NCBI GenBank assembly: GCA_963669265.1
Contig: OY769916.1
Coordinates: forward strand, 310,001-374,000
DNA: 64,000 bases
Direction of reading: 5' to 3'
Origin: SZUA-547 sp963669265
GTDB lineage: Bacteria; Pseudomonadota; Alphaproteobacteria; Rhodobacterales; Rhodobacteraceae
Shown: one piece after another, positions 38,702 through 47,821 of the stretch
Layout: each line of letters begins with the position of its first letter
Numbering within the stretch: the first letter of the stretch is position 1
Program-made: the position numbers and the translations under genes
The notes under the pieces: model-generated
What the model was told of the DNA's origin: nothing
Seen by the model: the letters and a program-made list of their open reading frames with translations, nothing else
The model's database searches: none

Positions 38702-39370
38702 ATGTCACGCCGTTCGCCCCTTGACTATGACATCAGTGTCGGCGCCGACAAGCGCCGTCGCACGCGTCAGCGCGGCATGTCCGGCGCGTTCGAGACCAGC
38801 AAACGCGTCTGCGACTGGCCCAACTGCGAGTCGAAAGCGGCCTATCGCGCGCCGCAGTCTCGCGATCGTCTGGACGACTTCTACTGGTTCTGTCTGGAAC
38901 ATGTGCGCGAGTACAACCGATCCTGGGACTATTTCTCAGATCTTCCGGATGATGAGGTCGAGCGTCGGCTAAGCGAAGAGAATGTCTGGGAGCGCCCGAC
39001 CTGGAAATTCGGCGAGCAGCCCAAGAAACCGCTCGGCGCCAGCCCGCATGCGGAGGGCGAAGCCTGGAAGCGCTTCGGCTTCACCGACCCGATGGATGTT
39101 CTGGGAGAGAACGCGACGATCAACCCCGGCAGCCGCAAGGGGGAGACGGTCCGACGGCGGCGTGTTCTGCCTCCGACCGAGCGGCGGGCGCTCGACATCC
39201 TGCACGTAAAGGACGACGCGTCGAAGGCGGAGATCAGGCAGTCGTTTCGCGAGCACGTCAAAGCCGTACACCCGGATATGAACGGTGGCGATCGCTCTGA
39301 GGAAGAACGCCTGCGCGAAGTCCTTTGGGCTTGGGAGATCCTTAAGGTCAGCCGGAATTTCCGCGACTAG
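38702..39370 (+). CDS. J-domain (DnaJ-like) protein
   Basis: A 222-residue protein with a C-terminal J domain (about 155-222) that contains the HPD motif in VKAVHPDMNGGD, needed to stimulate DnaK. The N-terminal 150 residues are specific to the alphaproteobacterial family, with cysteines in RVCDWPNCES and FYWFCLEHV that could bind zinc. There is no G/F region or DnaJ-type zinc domain. It precedes cobS; a chaperone role in cobaltochelatase assembly is possible but only suggested by position. Confidence 0.9.
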   Translation: MSRRSPLDYDISVGADKRRRTRQRGMSGAFETSKRVCDWPNCESKAAYRAPQSRDRLDDFYWFCLEHVREYNRSWDYFSDLPDDEVERRLSEENVWERPTWKFGEQPKKPLGASPHAEGEAWKRFGFTDPMDVLGENATINPGSRKGETVRRRRVLPPTERRALDILHVKDDASKAEIRQSFREHVKAVHPDMNGGDRSEEERLREVLWAWEILKVSRNFRD

Positions 39371-39545
39371 CGCCAGTCTGACGCTATATCGTGACCTGCC
39401 CGCATTTGAGCTGCGACAGAGGGGCGCCTCTTCGCACTTGCACAATTAACACATATATATGACAAGACGCGGGTTTTGTAACGGGTGGTCTTAACATAGC
39501 CGACCGAAAGGACGACTTAAGGCGGACCACTGAAGGATAGCTCTG

Positions 39546-40541
39546 ATGGCGGATGGCGCGACAATGGAAGCGATGATGCGGGAACCGACGGTCGAAATCT
39601 CTGTGCGGGAGGTTTTCGGCATCGAAACCAATATGGTTGTCAAAGCCTTTCCGGAACCCACCGAGATCGTGCCGGAGATCGACCCGACCTATCAGTTTGA
39701 TCGCGACACCACGCTCGCGATCCTGGCGGGTTTCGCGCATAACCGCCGCGTAATGATCCAGGGCTATCACGGCACCGGCAAGTCGACGCATATCGAACAA
39801 GTCGCCGCGCGGCTGAACTGGCCCTGCATCCGGGTGAACCTGGACAGTCATATCAGCCGTATCGACCTGATCGGCAAGGACGCCATCACTCTTAAGGACG
39901 GCCAGCAGGTCACTGAATTCAAGGAAGGTATGCTTCCCTGGGCGCTGCGCAATCCGGTCGCCATCGTGTTCGACGAATACGATGCGGGCCGGCCGGACGT
40001 GATGTTCGTGATTCAGCGGGTTCTGGAGGTCGACGGCAAGCTGACGCTACTCGACCAGAACGAAGTGATCCGCCCTCACCCCAGCTTCCGGCTGTTCGCC
40101 ACCGCGAACACGATCGGTCTGGGCGACACGACCGGTCTCTATCATGGCACGCAGCAGATCAACCAGGGCCAGATGGACCGCTGGTCGATCGTCACCACGC
40201 TCAACTATCTGGAGCATGACGCCGAGGCGGACATCGTTCTCGCCAAGCTGCCCGGATACGATTCCACCGAGGGCCGCCAGATGATCGCGCATATGGTGAC
40301 GGTCGCGGACCTCACCCGCTCCGCATTCATGAACGGCGATCTCTCGACGGTGATGAGCCCGCGCGCCGTGATCACCTGGGCGCAGAACGCCGAGATCTTT
40401 GGCGGCGATGTGGGTTTCGCCTTCCGCCTCAGCTTCCTGAACAAATGCGATGAGCTTGAGCGCCAGACCGTCGCGGAATTCTATCAGCGCTGCTTTGGCG
40501 AGGAACTGCCCGAGAGCGCCGCAAGCGTGAGCTTGGGCTAG
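39546..40541 (+). CDS. cobS: Aerobic cobaltochelatase subunit CobS
   Basis: A 331-residue AAA+ ATPase of the MoxR/chelatase type. Walker A is GYHGTGKST (about 74-82), Walker B is IVFDEYDAG and the sensor region is FATANTIGLGD. CobS and CobT with CobN insert cobalt into hydrogenobyrinic acid a,c-diamide during aerobic B12 synthesis, in a way similar to magnesium chelatase BchI/BchD. cobT starts 24 bp downstream. No cobalamin riboswitch was found in the 175 bp upstream. Confidence 0.96.
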   Translation: MADGATMEAMMREPTVEISVREVFGIETNMVVKAFPEPTEIVPEIDPTYQFDRDTTLAILAGFAHNRRVMIQGYHGTGKSTHIEQVAARLNWPCIRVNLDSHISRIDLIGKDAITLKDGQQVTEFKEGMLPWALRNPVAIVFDEYDAGRPDVMFVIQRVLEVDGKLTLLDQNEVIRPHPSFRLFATANTIGLGDTTGLYHGTQQINQGQMDRWSIVTTLNYLEHDAEADIVLAKLPGYDSTEGRQMIAHMVTVADLTRSAFMNGDLSTVMSPRAVITWAQNAEIFGGDVGFAFRLSFLNKCDELERQTVAEFYQRCFGEELPESAASVSLG

Positions 40542-40565
40542 GCGCGGTTAGGCGAGCAAAGGCGC

Positions 40566-42458
40566 ATGACCGCCAATTCGGATAATCCCAACGAGGCCTT
40601 CAAAAAGGCGCTGGCCGAGGCGACGCGGGCGATGGCGAATGAGCCGGAGCTCGCGGTGTCCTATACGACGGACCCGCCGGGCGTCAGCGACAACGTCGCC
40701 CGCCTACCGGTGGTCTCGCGTCGGATGCCCCGCCACGAGGTTATGTTGGCGCGTGGTGAGGCGGACGCCCACGGACTGCGGCTCCGCTATCACGACGCCG
40801 CCATGCATGAGCAACTCGCCCCGACCGGAGAGATCGCGCGCGCGATCTATGACGCGGTTGAGGACGCACGCGTCGAAGCGCGCGGCGCGCGTGCCATGCC
40901 GGGCGTTGGCGACAATCTGGATGTGCGTCTGGAGGAGGAATCCAAGCGGCGCGGTTACGCGGAGATCAAGAATTCGGCCGACGCCCCTCTTGCCGTCGCC
41001 GCCGGGCTTCTGGTGCGGGAGGTCATCAGCGGCCGTCCCCTGCCCGAAAGCGCTCGCAACGTTCTCGATCTCTGGCGAGGTTTTCTTGACGAAAAAGCCA
41101 GGGACACGATCGGAAAGATCGCCAATAGCGCGGCGGACCAGCAGGATTTTGCGCGCCATGCCCGCGACTTGATCACCGAACTTGGCTATGGAGATCAACT
41201 GGGCGACGCCCCTGACGACAGTGATGCCGACGAGCAGGAAGGCGAAGACGAATCGCAGGATGACGAGTCGCAAAGCGATGACAGCTCGGGCGAGGAGCAA
41301 CAGGACGAATACGCCCCTCAGGACGCCAGCGAGGACGGAGACGATACGGAGACGACGTCCTCGATCGAAGAGGCGGAGGATGACGAGGACGGCGTCGAGC
41401 TGGAGTTCGATGACGAGGGCGAAGAGCCGCCGATGCAATTCCCGCCGTTGGAGAATGTCAGCGAGGCCGATCCTGGCTACGGCGTCTTCACAACCAAATA
41501 TGATGAAGTGATCGCTGCGGAGGACATTTGCGACCGGGAGGAGCTGGAGCGTTTGCGCGGCTTCCTGGACAAGCAGCTTGTCCCGCTCAAGGGCGCCGTC
41601 TCGCGCCTCGCCAATAAGCTGATGCGCCGCCTTCAGGCGCAGCAAAATCGGGCGTGGGATTTCGATCAGGAGGAAGGCATGCTTGATGCGGGCCGGCTCG
41701 CCCGCGTGGTGTCGAACCCGCTGACGCCGCTCAGCTTCAAATGGGAGCGCGACACCGATTTCCGCGATACGGTTGTCACGCTGCTAATCGACAATTCCGG
41801 CTCCATGCGCGGCCGCCCGATCTCCATTGCGGCGATCTGCGCCGACGTGATGGCGCGGACGCTGGAGCGCTGTCAGGTGAAGGTGGAGATCCTCGGCTTC
41901 ACCACGCGCGCCTGGAAAGGCGGCGAGAGCCGCGAGGAATGGCTCAAGGCCGGACGCAGCCCCAACCCCGGCCGGCTGAACGATCTGCGCCACATCGTCT
42001 ATAAGCGCGCGGATGCGCCGTGGCGGCGCGCCAAGCTCAATCTGGGCTTGATGATGCGCGAAGGTTTGCTGAAGGAAAATATCGACGGCGAAGCGCTGGA
42101 ATGGGCCGCCAAGCGCCTGTCGGCGCGGCCTGAGCAACGCAAGATCCTGATGGTGATTTCGGATGGCGCGCCAGTGGATGACTCGACGCTGTCATCCAAC
42201 CAGTCGAACTATCTGGACCTGCATCTGCACAACGTAATCTCTATGCTGGAGAAACGGAAATCGATCGAACTGCTGGCGATCGGGATCGGCCACGACGTCG
42301 CCCGCTACTACCAGCGCGCCGTGACCATCACCGATGTTGAGCAATTAGCGGGTGCGATCACCGAACAGCTTGCGGCCCTGTTCGATACGGACCGCCACGC
42401 GGCCGAACGCGCTGAGCGGCGCTCCAAGACCCAGCAGCGCAGCCGCGCGCGTTATTAA
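40566..42458 (+). CDS. cobT: Aerobic cobaltochelatase subunit CobT
   Basis: A 630-residue partner of CobS. It has an N-terminal AAA-like region, a long acidic stretch (about 215-285, rich in Asp, Glu, Gln and Ser), and a C-terminal von Willebrand A domain whose MIDAS motif is DNSGSMRG (about 410-417), with a later DGAPVDDSTL. The acidic insert is typical of CobT and BchD. Works with CobS. The C-terminus is basic. Confidence 0.96.
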   Translation: MTANSDNPNEAFKKALAEATRAMANEPELAVSYTTDPPGVSDNVARLPVVSRRMPRHEVMLARGEADAHGLRLRYHDAAMHEQLAPTGEIARAIYDAVEDARVEARGARAMPGVGDNLDVRLEEESKRRGYAEIKNSADAPLAVAAGLLVREVISGRPLPESARNVLDLWRGFLDEKARDTIGKIANSAADQQDFARHARDLITELGYGDQLGDAPDDSDADEQEGEDESQDDESQSDDSSGEEQQDEYAPQDASEDGDDTETTSSIEEAEDDEDGVELEFDDEGEEPPMQFPPLENVSEADPGYGVFTTKYDEVIAAEDICDREELERLRGFLDKQLVPLKGAVSRLANKLMRRLQAQQNRAWDFDQEEGMLDAGRLARVVSNPLTPLSFKWERDTDFRDTVVTLLIDNSGSMRGRPISIAAICADVMARTLERCQVKVEILGFTTRAWKGGESREEWLKAGRSPNPGRLNDLRHIVYKRADAPWRRAKLNLGLMMREGLLKENIDGEALEWAAKRLSARPEQRKILMVISDGAPVDDSTLSSNQSNYLDLHLHNVISMLEKRKSIELLAIGIGHDVARYYQRAVTITDVEQLAGAITEQLAALFDTDRHAAERAERRSKTQQRSRARY

Positions 42459-42470
42459 CCCGGTTAGCCC

Positions 42471-42830
42471 CTACATTCGCGGCGCGGGAAGCTCCGGCGG
42501 CAGAACGCCCTGCGAGACGACGGCTGCCCCGATCGCACCCCTGAGGGTCTGCGCGACGGCTTCGAACGGCGCTTCGATCGCGGTATGGGCCAACGCCCGG
42601 ATATTTCGGACAAAACGCTCGGCCATGCGGTCCATCTCCTCCAGTTCCGCTCGCATCGCGTCCTCGCTGAGATCGCCGGCCGCATAGGCCTCGCCGATCA
42701 GCAGCGCATAGCGCGCAATGGCGTCGGCTTTGAGCTTCGAATAACCGGCGGCGCCTTCCGCATCGGTCTTTAGGATGCGCGTGACGGTATCAGCGATCTC
42801 ACCGGCGACGTCTTCAATTGGATTGGTCAT
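42471..42830 (-). CDS. Hypothetical helical protein (119 aa)
   Basis: A 119-residue all-helical protein; start ATG at 42830. No signal, no membrane span, no motif that I recognise. A downstream start within a longer frame to 42875 was rejected because it would overlap the upstream lipoprotein gene. Its stop lies 12 bp from the cobT stop (convergent). Probably co-transcribed with the two envelope genes upstream. Confidence 0.6.
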   Translation of the reverse strand: MTNPIEDVAGEIADTVTRILKTDAEGAAGYSKLKADAIARYALLIGEAYAAGDLSEDAMRAELEEMDRMAERFVRNIRALAHTAIEAPFEAVAQTLRGAIGAAVVSQGVLPPELPAPRM

Positions 42831-42843
42831 CGGATGTCTTCCT

Positions 42844-43407
42844 TCAGCGGCCGCGGCTGAGAATGCCGCGTTCATAGATCAATGCATCCCGCAGCGCGTC
42901 TTCGAGCGCGAGACGCCCCAACGTGACCACTGAAGGGGAAAGTCCAGGCGCAGGCGCTGCACGATCGCGACTTCTCAGGCGGTCCAGCACACCCAGATAG
43001 TCAGTCATATAGGCAACGGTCGCATTCTCCAGATTTCGCTTTCCCTCGCCGTTCGCTGCGCGGCCAATAACCTCCCGAATACGACTCTCCGTCGATCGGC
43101 TCGCGGCGCGAACGCGTTCCGCGATCACATTGGAGGGAGTAAACCGCGCCTCGGCGCGTGATCGGATCTTAGCGGCGCGGGCGGCGAGATCGGCGTATCG
43201 GACTTCCCGCGCGGGCAATGTCCCGGCCGCGAACGCATCGCTGCTGGCGAACAGCGTCCTTGTGTCCCGCTCCAACGCCTCCAACTCGGCGATCAGATGC
43301 GGGTCCTGCGTGGGCTCGATACGAACCGCGCAAGCGGCCAGCAGGGCGAGCAGAACGACGGATAAGGTAGTGCGCGCCGCGAAGACGCGGCGTCGGTGTA
43401 TGTGCAT
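42844..43407 (-). CDS. Putative lipoprotein (187 aa)
   Basis: A 187-residue lipoprotein: basic N-terminus, hydrophobic stretch and lipobox LLAAC at about residue 26, cysteine at the cleavage point. The mature chain is alpha-helical and charged. Start taken at ATG 43407; a TTG start at 43425 is also in frame. It ends 13 bp before the start of the helical hypothetical gene, so the two form an operon. Function unknown. Confidence 0.7.
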   Translation of the reverse strand: MHIHRRRVFAARTTLSVVLLALLAACAVRIEPTQDPHLIAELEALERDTRTLFASSDAFAAGTLPAREVRYADLAARAAKIRSRAEARFTPSNVIAERVRAASRSTESRIREVIGRAANGEGKRNLENATVAYMTDYLGVLDRLRSRDRAAPAPGLSPSVVTLGRLALEDALRDALIYERGILSRGR

Positions 43408-43500
43408 ATTGTCCTCGGGCACCAAACCCCGCGCCAGTCGCGCGGGCGGCCGGCAATCTACCGCCGCCTGGTTAACGCCGGGTTCGGGCCAGTTGGCGCG

Positions 43501-43800
43501 CTATGCCGTCATATCTGGATCTGGTTTCTTCCGCCGTCGCAGGAAGAACAACAGCAGACCGGGTATGGCCAGCATCGGCGCCAGCGGCCATGTCAGCAGT
43601 GTTAGCATCACCGGATCCCAGAGCACGGGCGAGATATGGCGCTCAATGGCCGGCTGGATAAGTTGCAGGCTGTTGGGATGGACCTCAAACCAAACCTCGC
43701 CCAACGCACGCAGCCGGAATCCGTCCTCCGCCGCAGCTGCATCGAAATACAACGCGGCCGCACCGAGTAAAATCAAGATGAGTCCAATGATTCTAAGCAA
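43501..43800 (-). CDS. Small membrane protein with two spans (99 aa)
   Basis: A 99-residue membrane protein. I choose TTG at 43800 because AGGAGG lies 5 nt upstream; an ATG at 43830 has no such site. One span at the start (IIGLILILLGAAALYF) and one near the end (PLAPMLAIPGLLLFFL), then the basic RRRKK, fit a hairpin with both ends in the cytoplasm. The segment WFEVHPNSLQLIQP between them recurs in Rhodobacterales proteins of this length. Function unknown. Confidence 0.75.
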   Translation of the reverse strand: MLRIIGLILILLGAAALYFDAAAAEDGFRLRALGEVWFEVHPNSLQLIQPAIERHISPVLWDPVMLTLLTWPLAPMLAIPGLLLFFLRRRKKPDPDMTA

Positions 43801-43914
43801 AGCGTCCTCCTGCAAAAACGAACATGGCATGTAACGATCGCAGGTCTCGATCTCAATACGACCGATCTGCGCTTGCGCCCTATGGGGTGAAATGTATAGA
43901 TGGCGCCGCTTCGC

Positions 43915-44004
43915 GGAGGGGTGGCCGAGTGGTTGAAGGCGCACGCCTGGAAAGCGTGTATAGGGGCAACTCTATCGCGGGTTCGAATCCCGCTCCCTCC
44001 GCCA
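43915..44004 (+). tRNA. tRNA-Ser (anticodon GGA), integration site of the island
   Basis: Acceptor stem 43915-43921 with 43994-44000. Anticodon loop CTGGAAA has GGA at 43949-43951, and the variable arm is long. The T arm contains GGTTCGAATCC and the discriminator G (44001) is followed by encoded CCA. Its last 14 bases are the left attachment core, so the gene is restored intact by the island. Confidence 0.96.
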
Positions 44005-44005
44005 G
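43991..44005. repeat. Left attachment site core (attL)
   Basis: 15-bp core CGCTCCCTCCGCCAG formed by the 3' end of tRNA-Ser(GGA) plus one base. Identical copy at 58682-58696. Confidence 0.92.
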
Positions 44006-44030
44006 AAAGCCTTCTCAGCAGCACTCTCAT

Positions 44031-44116
44031 TATCTCAGTTTTACCGTAAAGTCAGGCACTTATTTTCTCCCCTGTGCTCTTGAATTCTCTGGTATCTTCT
44101 CACTATCTCAGTTTTA
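44031..44116. repeat. Direct repeat TATCTCAGTTTTA in the integrase promoter region
   Basis: Exact 13-bp copies at 44031-44043 and 44104-44116, 73 bp apart (about seven helical turns), between attL and the integrase start. The placement suits integrase arm-type sites or an operator. Confidence 0.65.
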
Positions 44117-44118
44117 AT

Positions 44119-44140
44119 GTTGGGAGATGTGTTGGGAGAT
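44119..44140. repeat. Direct repeat GTTGGGAGAT ahead of the integrase
   Basis: Exact 10-bp copies at 44119-44128 and 44131-44140. The second overlaps the integrase ribosome site. The core TTGGGAGA recurs at the alpA promoter (46169-46200) and near the right end (58613-58620). Confidence 0.6.
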
Positions 44141-44144
44141 GACG

Positions 44145-45314
44145 ATGGGAAAGCTCACAACCAAGAGAGTCGATAGTCTCAAAAAACCAGGTCACCACGT
44201 CGACGGAGACGGCCTTGCTCTTGTAATCGGCAAGCGCGGCGGAAAATCCTGGGTGCTTCGGACTATGGTTCAGGGCAAGCGTCGGGATATTGGCTTAGGT
44301 GGAATCACCTGGGTTTCGCTTGCTGAAGCCCGTGAGAAAGCCAGAGAACTGCGCAAGGCCGCGCGGGAGGGTCGCGACCCAATTGCAGAGAGACGCGCCC
44401 AGCAAGCCTGTCCGAGTTTCGAAGATGCCGCCAGACGAGTGCACGCCGATCAGATCGTCGGACAAGCTACAAACGACAAGCACCGCGCCCAATGGATCAA
44501 TACCCTCCGCGATTATGCGTTCCCGCACATCGGCACCCTACCCGTTCGGGATCTAACTCAGGCCGACATTCTCAAAGTGTTGGCGCCGATTTGGACCGAG
44601 AAACCAGAAACCGGTCGCCGGGTTCGACAACGCATCAGGACAGTGCTCGATTGGGCAAGAACCGCTGGCCATTTCGAGGGCGTCAATCCGGTTGAAGGCG
44701 TTGAGAAGGGACTGGCCCGGCAGAAAGACCGAGTGAAGCATCATGCGGCGATGCCGTGGGATGGTGTGCCCGCCTTCCTAGCCGAGCTTGGTGACGGCGT
44801 TTCCTCAGAGGCGTTGAAGTTCCTGGTCCTGACCGCGGCGCGCACAGGCGAAGTGATCGGCGCTAAGTGGTCGGAGATCGATCTGGATGAGCAGATGTGG
44901 GTCATTCCAGCCCATCGAATGAAGGCAAAGCGCGTGCATCGCGTGCCTCTGACCGATGAGGCGTGCGAGGTTCTTAAGCGCGTGCAGCCTCTCGATGACG
45001 ATTTCGTTTTCCCCGGCCAGAAGCGCGGCAAAGGGCTCTCTAACATGGCGATGGCCCAACTCCTGAAGCGCATGAAGCGCGAAGGCATCACGATTCATGG
45101 TTTCCGATCGAGCTTCCGTGACTGGGCAGCTGAACGCGGTGGCATGCCGAGTGAGATCGCCGAGCTCTGCCTCGCCCACGAAGTCGGAAGCGCCGTGGAA
45201 CGCGCTTACAGGCGCTCTGATCTATTCGAACAGCGGCGCACCCTCATGGAGCGCTGGTCGCGGTTCTGCGTGCCGGCATCGGCCGATGTGATCGAGATTG
45301 GGGGGCGAGCGTGA
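44145..45314 (+). CDS. Tyrosine integrase (P4-type, DUF4102 N-terminus)
   Basis: A 389-residue integrase; ATG at 44145 with GGGAG 6 nt upstream. The N-terminal DUF4102 arm-binding domain (1-85) is typical of integrases that target tRNA genes. Catalytic residues are Arg233 (AARTGEV), His318 and Arg321 (HGFRSSFRDW), His345 (LAHEVG) and the nucleophile Tyr355 (RAYRRSD). It lies directly inside attL and reads away from it. The stop overlaps the next gene by 4 bp. Intact. Confidence 0.95.
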   Translation: MGKLTTKRVDSLKKPGHHVDGDGLALVIGKRGGKSWVLRTMVQGKRRDIGLGGITWVSLAEAREKARELRKAAREGRDPIAERRAQQACPSFEDAARRVHADQIVGQATNDKHRAQWINTLRDYAFPHIGTLPVRDLTQADILKVLAPIWTEKPETGRRVRQRIRTVLDWARTAGHFEGVNPVEGVEKGLARQKDRVKHHAAMPWDGVPAFLAELGDGVSSEALKFLVLTAARTGEVIGAKWSEIDLDEQMWVIPAHRMKAKRVHRVPLTDEACEVLKRVQPLDDDFVFPGQKRGKGLSNMAMAQLLKRMKREGITIHGFRSSFRDWAAERGGMPSEIAELCLAHEVGSAVERAYRRSDLFEQRRTLMERWSRFCVPASADVIEIGGRA

Positions 45315-46111
45315 CCGAAGACAGCTCTGAAGTCGAAGCCAGGTTGATGCAGATCCTTGAACCGATCGGCATCGAGACCGCGTTGCGTATCGACGCAAGG
45401 CCTTTCAATAGGCTGCGCCGGATAGACTGGTGGCACCAAGCCAACACCCCGGTAGATACTCAAGAAGCAAAGAAGGCGTTCGACACAGTTTGTGAGGGGC
45501 TAGCAAACGCCGTCACAGGCATCATGGGTTTAACCGACGTCCACAAGGAAACCGTGAATTTCTGGAGTTCCACACGTGATGAGCGGGCGAACTCATCAGG
45601 CTGTCCGGACCGGCTAGACGCACTTTGCGAACTGTCGTCGGAACTGGCGCAAGGACTTGAGGCGCTTCAGTACGAGATCCAGTCCGAGATCGACTTCATC
45701 GAGGAAGTTTTTCGCGAAAACAATCCTGACGGCAACACGCGAGGTCGGCGTCCAGCCCCCAAACCTTACCGGGCCGCGATCTACGCCGTCGAATTGTATG
45801 TTCTGGGAATGGGCGAAATGCCCACCTGCAACACGTCGCAAGGCGGAAAGCCATCAGGCCTTTATGCGCGAAAGCTCTCCGAAGTGTTCGAGCTTTTGAA
45901 GCTTGGGGAGGGTTGGCACGATCGCGGAACGTTCGCAATAAAGATGCTTGAAAAGCCGATAAACGACAAGAATGGCGATGCTTTAAGAATGGACAACGGG
46001 TTGCCAATTACCCGCTTCACACGACTTCTAGAAATGCGGCGGCCACGGCCTTTTCACGAAGCCGCGCGTCGTCGCAGGATTAGTATATTCGGCGACCTGC
46101 TTACCGATTAA
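45311..46111 (+). CDS. Island protein of unknown function (266 aa)
   Basis: A 266-residue cytoplasmic-looking protein starting with GTG that overlaps the integrase stop (GTGA), so it is translated with it. Mostly helical, acidic in the middle (about 95-140), basic at the end (RRPRPFHEAARRRR). No motif recognised. The tight coupling suggests a role linked to integration or its control. Confidence 0.7.
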   Translation: MTEDSSEVEARLMQILEPIGIETALRIDARPFNRLRRIDWWHQANTPVDTQEAKKAFDTVCEGLANAVTGIMGLTDVHKETVNFWSSTRDERANSSGCPDRLDALCELSSELAQGLEALQYEIQSEIDFIEEVFRENNPDGNTRGRRPAPKPYRAAIYAVELYVLGMGEMPTCNTSQGGKPSGLYARKLSEVFELLKLGEGWHDRGTFAIKMLEKPINDKNGDALRMDNGLPITRFTRLLEMRRPRPFHEAARRRRISIFGDLLTD

Positions 46112-46168
46112 TTTCCGAATCTTTCGATATATCCGGTTTCGATCCTGCGTCTCGGTTCTGGTTCAGTC

Positions 46169-46200
46169 TCTCCCAAGTCCTCACGACCAACCTTGGGAGA
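46169..46200. promoter_or_regulatory. Palindromic operator candidate upstream of alpA
   Basis: Perfect 9-bp arms TCTCCCAAG (46169-46177) and CTTGGGAGA (46192-46200) separated by 14 nt, just before the alpA start at 46207. The right arm also serves as the ribosome site. It shares the TTGGGAGA core with the sites at the integrase promoter and at the right end. Confidence 0.6.
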
Positions 46201-46206
46201 CCAGAA

Positions 46207-46401
46207 ATGCATGAACGGTTGCTCACCGTCGATGAATTGGCCGACACGCTCTGTAGCGGTCAATCCTCAATCTATCGGTGGATCAAAGAGATGGAAGGCT
46301 TTCCTCAACCGCTTCGGCTTGGCCGCGCAGTCCGTTTTCGGCAATCCGACGTCGATAAGTTCATCGCTGAACGCGCCCAGGCAAAAGCCGACGCCGCTTG
46401 A
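46207..46401 (+). CDS. AlpA-family excisionase/regulator
   Basis: A 64-residue MerR-like winged-helix DNA-binding protein (LLTVDELADTL, SSIYRWIKEMEGFPQPLRL, VRFRQSDVDKFI). AlpA proteins activate excision or the integrase gene of P4-type islands. A palindrome ends 6 bp before its start, possibly its own operator. Confidence 0.88.
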   Translation: MHERLLTVDELADTLCSGQSSIYRWIKEMEGFPQPLRLGRAVRFRQSDVDKFIAERAQAKADAA

Positions 46402-46416
46402 TCAGGAGCGGCGAGT

Positions 46417-46725
46417 ATGCGGGCGGATCGGTTAGATCGCGTTGGGGCGAACATTGCCCTGGTCCTGCGCCTTCTGCGGCGTGGTGATCGTCCATCCGAA
46501 TTAACGCATAGGCTAGCGATCCTGTTGGAACGCGACCTTGGCCCGTGCGAGCGGTTGCTCTTGGCTGGTGCGGCTACTCAGTCGATGGATGAAACCGCTC
46601 GCGTCGACATGTTCTCATCTTTCGACGCGCCCGACGATTGGCCCTTTCCCGGCGTAAGTCGTGAGACGTTCCGTCAGGCCGCTGATGATTATCGCCGCTG
46701 GCGGGACCGGAGCCCGCGAAGATGA
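46417..46725 (+). CDS. Island protein of unknown function (102 aa)
   Basis: A 102-residue helical protein with AGGAG about 9 nt before the ATG. No motif recognised. It lies 15 bp after alpA and 16 bp before the RepA-like gene, in one operon. Such small proteins commonly sit between AlpA and RepA-type genes of phage-like elements. Confidence 0.65.
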   Translation: MRADRLDRVGANIALVLRLLRRGDRPSELTHRLAILLERDLGPCERLLLAGAATQSMDETARVDMFSSFDAPDDWPFPGVSRETFRQAADDYRRWRDRSPRR

Positions 46726-46741
46726 CGATCGAGTCCGCCCC

Positions 46742-47821
46742 ATGAAGGTGAACACCGTCCAGATGCCCGGTGACTCGCTGGCCGGTCGCGCACAGCAAAT
46801 CCTTGAGTCACTCGTCAATGCCGGCGAAGTGGAGCCGTCGCTGAACTCCCGATACTTGGTTAAAGGGTGGTTGGCTCAAGGCGGCCTCTCGGTGCTGTTC
46901 GGCAAAGCAAACGTAGGGAAATCCTTTCTTGCTCTCGACATAGCTCATCACGTTGCTAAAGGCGCGCGGTGGAATGGATGCAGAGTTGCAAAGGGCCAAG
47001 TCCTCTACATTGCAGCGGAGGGCGCCAGCGGCTTTCTAAATCGGGTTTGCGCGCTCTCAGGAGACGCCACAGCTCTTACTATCGTTCCCGTCTCGGTGAA
47101 TTTTTCCCAACCCACTGACCATGCAGCTATCGCAGACGTCGCCAACCACTTGACCGCTTCCCGTGAGCCGGTGCGGATGATTGTGGTTGATACACTTGCT
47201 CGGGCGATGAGCGGCGACGAAAACACGGTCGAGGCGATGGGCGCCGTGGTCCGCAATCTGGATGCTCTCCGGGCAAGAACCGGCGCGCACTTGATGCTTG
47301 TGCACCACTCCGGCAAGGACGCGAGCAGAGGCGCCCGCGGACATTCGTCGCTTCCCGCTGCGGTCGACACAGAGATAAGCCTGACCGCCGAAGACGGCGT
47401 GATCGAAGCGAAAGTCACACAACAGCGCGATATGAAAGGTGGTCTGACATTTAGCTACAGACTGCGAGAAGTAGAACTCGGCAAAGACGATGACGGCGAC
47501 CCGGTAACGACGTGCGTGGTCGAGCCGTGTGAGCCGGTCGAGAAGAAGCCAAAACTGTCCGGCCAGCAGCAAATTGCGCTCGAAGCGCTGGACGAGGCTT
47601 TATTGCATGTCGGGAAGATACGAAAAATCAACGGCTTGCCGTCCGGACAACACCGGACATGTGAACTGTCCGAGTGGTCCGACTTTTGCGGACACTGCGG
47701 ACTCTCTGACGGCGACAAACCGGACAGCCTCAGACGTGCCTTTGAGCGCTCAAAAAAGAAGCTCTTGGAGCTCGGAATTGTCCGAGAGTTCAACGGCTTC
47801 GTGTGGAGGACTGGCAAATGA
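46742..47821 (+). CDS. RepA-type hexameric ATPase/helicase
   Basis: A 359-residue RecA-fold NTPase. Walker A GKANVGKS (54-61), Walker B RMIVVDTL (Asp150), and the segment HHSGKDASRGARGHSSL typical of the RSF1010 RepA/AAA_25 group. The start at 46742 lacks a clear ribosome site; an upstream ATG at 46685 is possible. The C-terminal 80 residues contain many CGGACA-derived codons, because the repeat array overlaps the gene end. RepA-like proteins act as replicative helicases in small replicons; that role is inferred here. Confidence 0.85.
   Translation: MKVNTVQMPGDSLAGRAQQILESLVNAGEVEPSLNSRYLVKGWLAQGGLSVLFGKANVGKSFLALDIAHHVAKGARWNGCRVAKGQVLYIAAEGASGFLNRVCALSGDATALTIVPVSVNFSQPTDHAAIADVANHLTASREPVRMIVVDTLARAMSGDENTVEAMGAVVRNLDALRARTGAHLMLVHHSGKDASRGARGHSSLPAAVDTEISLTAEDGVIEAKVTQQRDMKGGLTFSYRLREVELGKDDDGDPVTTCVVEPCEPVEKKPKLSGQQQIALEALDEALLHVGKIRKINGLPSGQHRTCELSEWSDFCGHCGLSDGDKPDSLRRAFERSKKKLLELGIVREFNGFVWRTGK

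Noticed and set aside
39371..39545. Cobalamin riboswitch before cobS
   Set aside because: No B12-box-like conserved core or matching stems in the 175 bp upstream.
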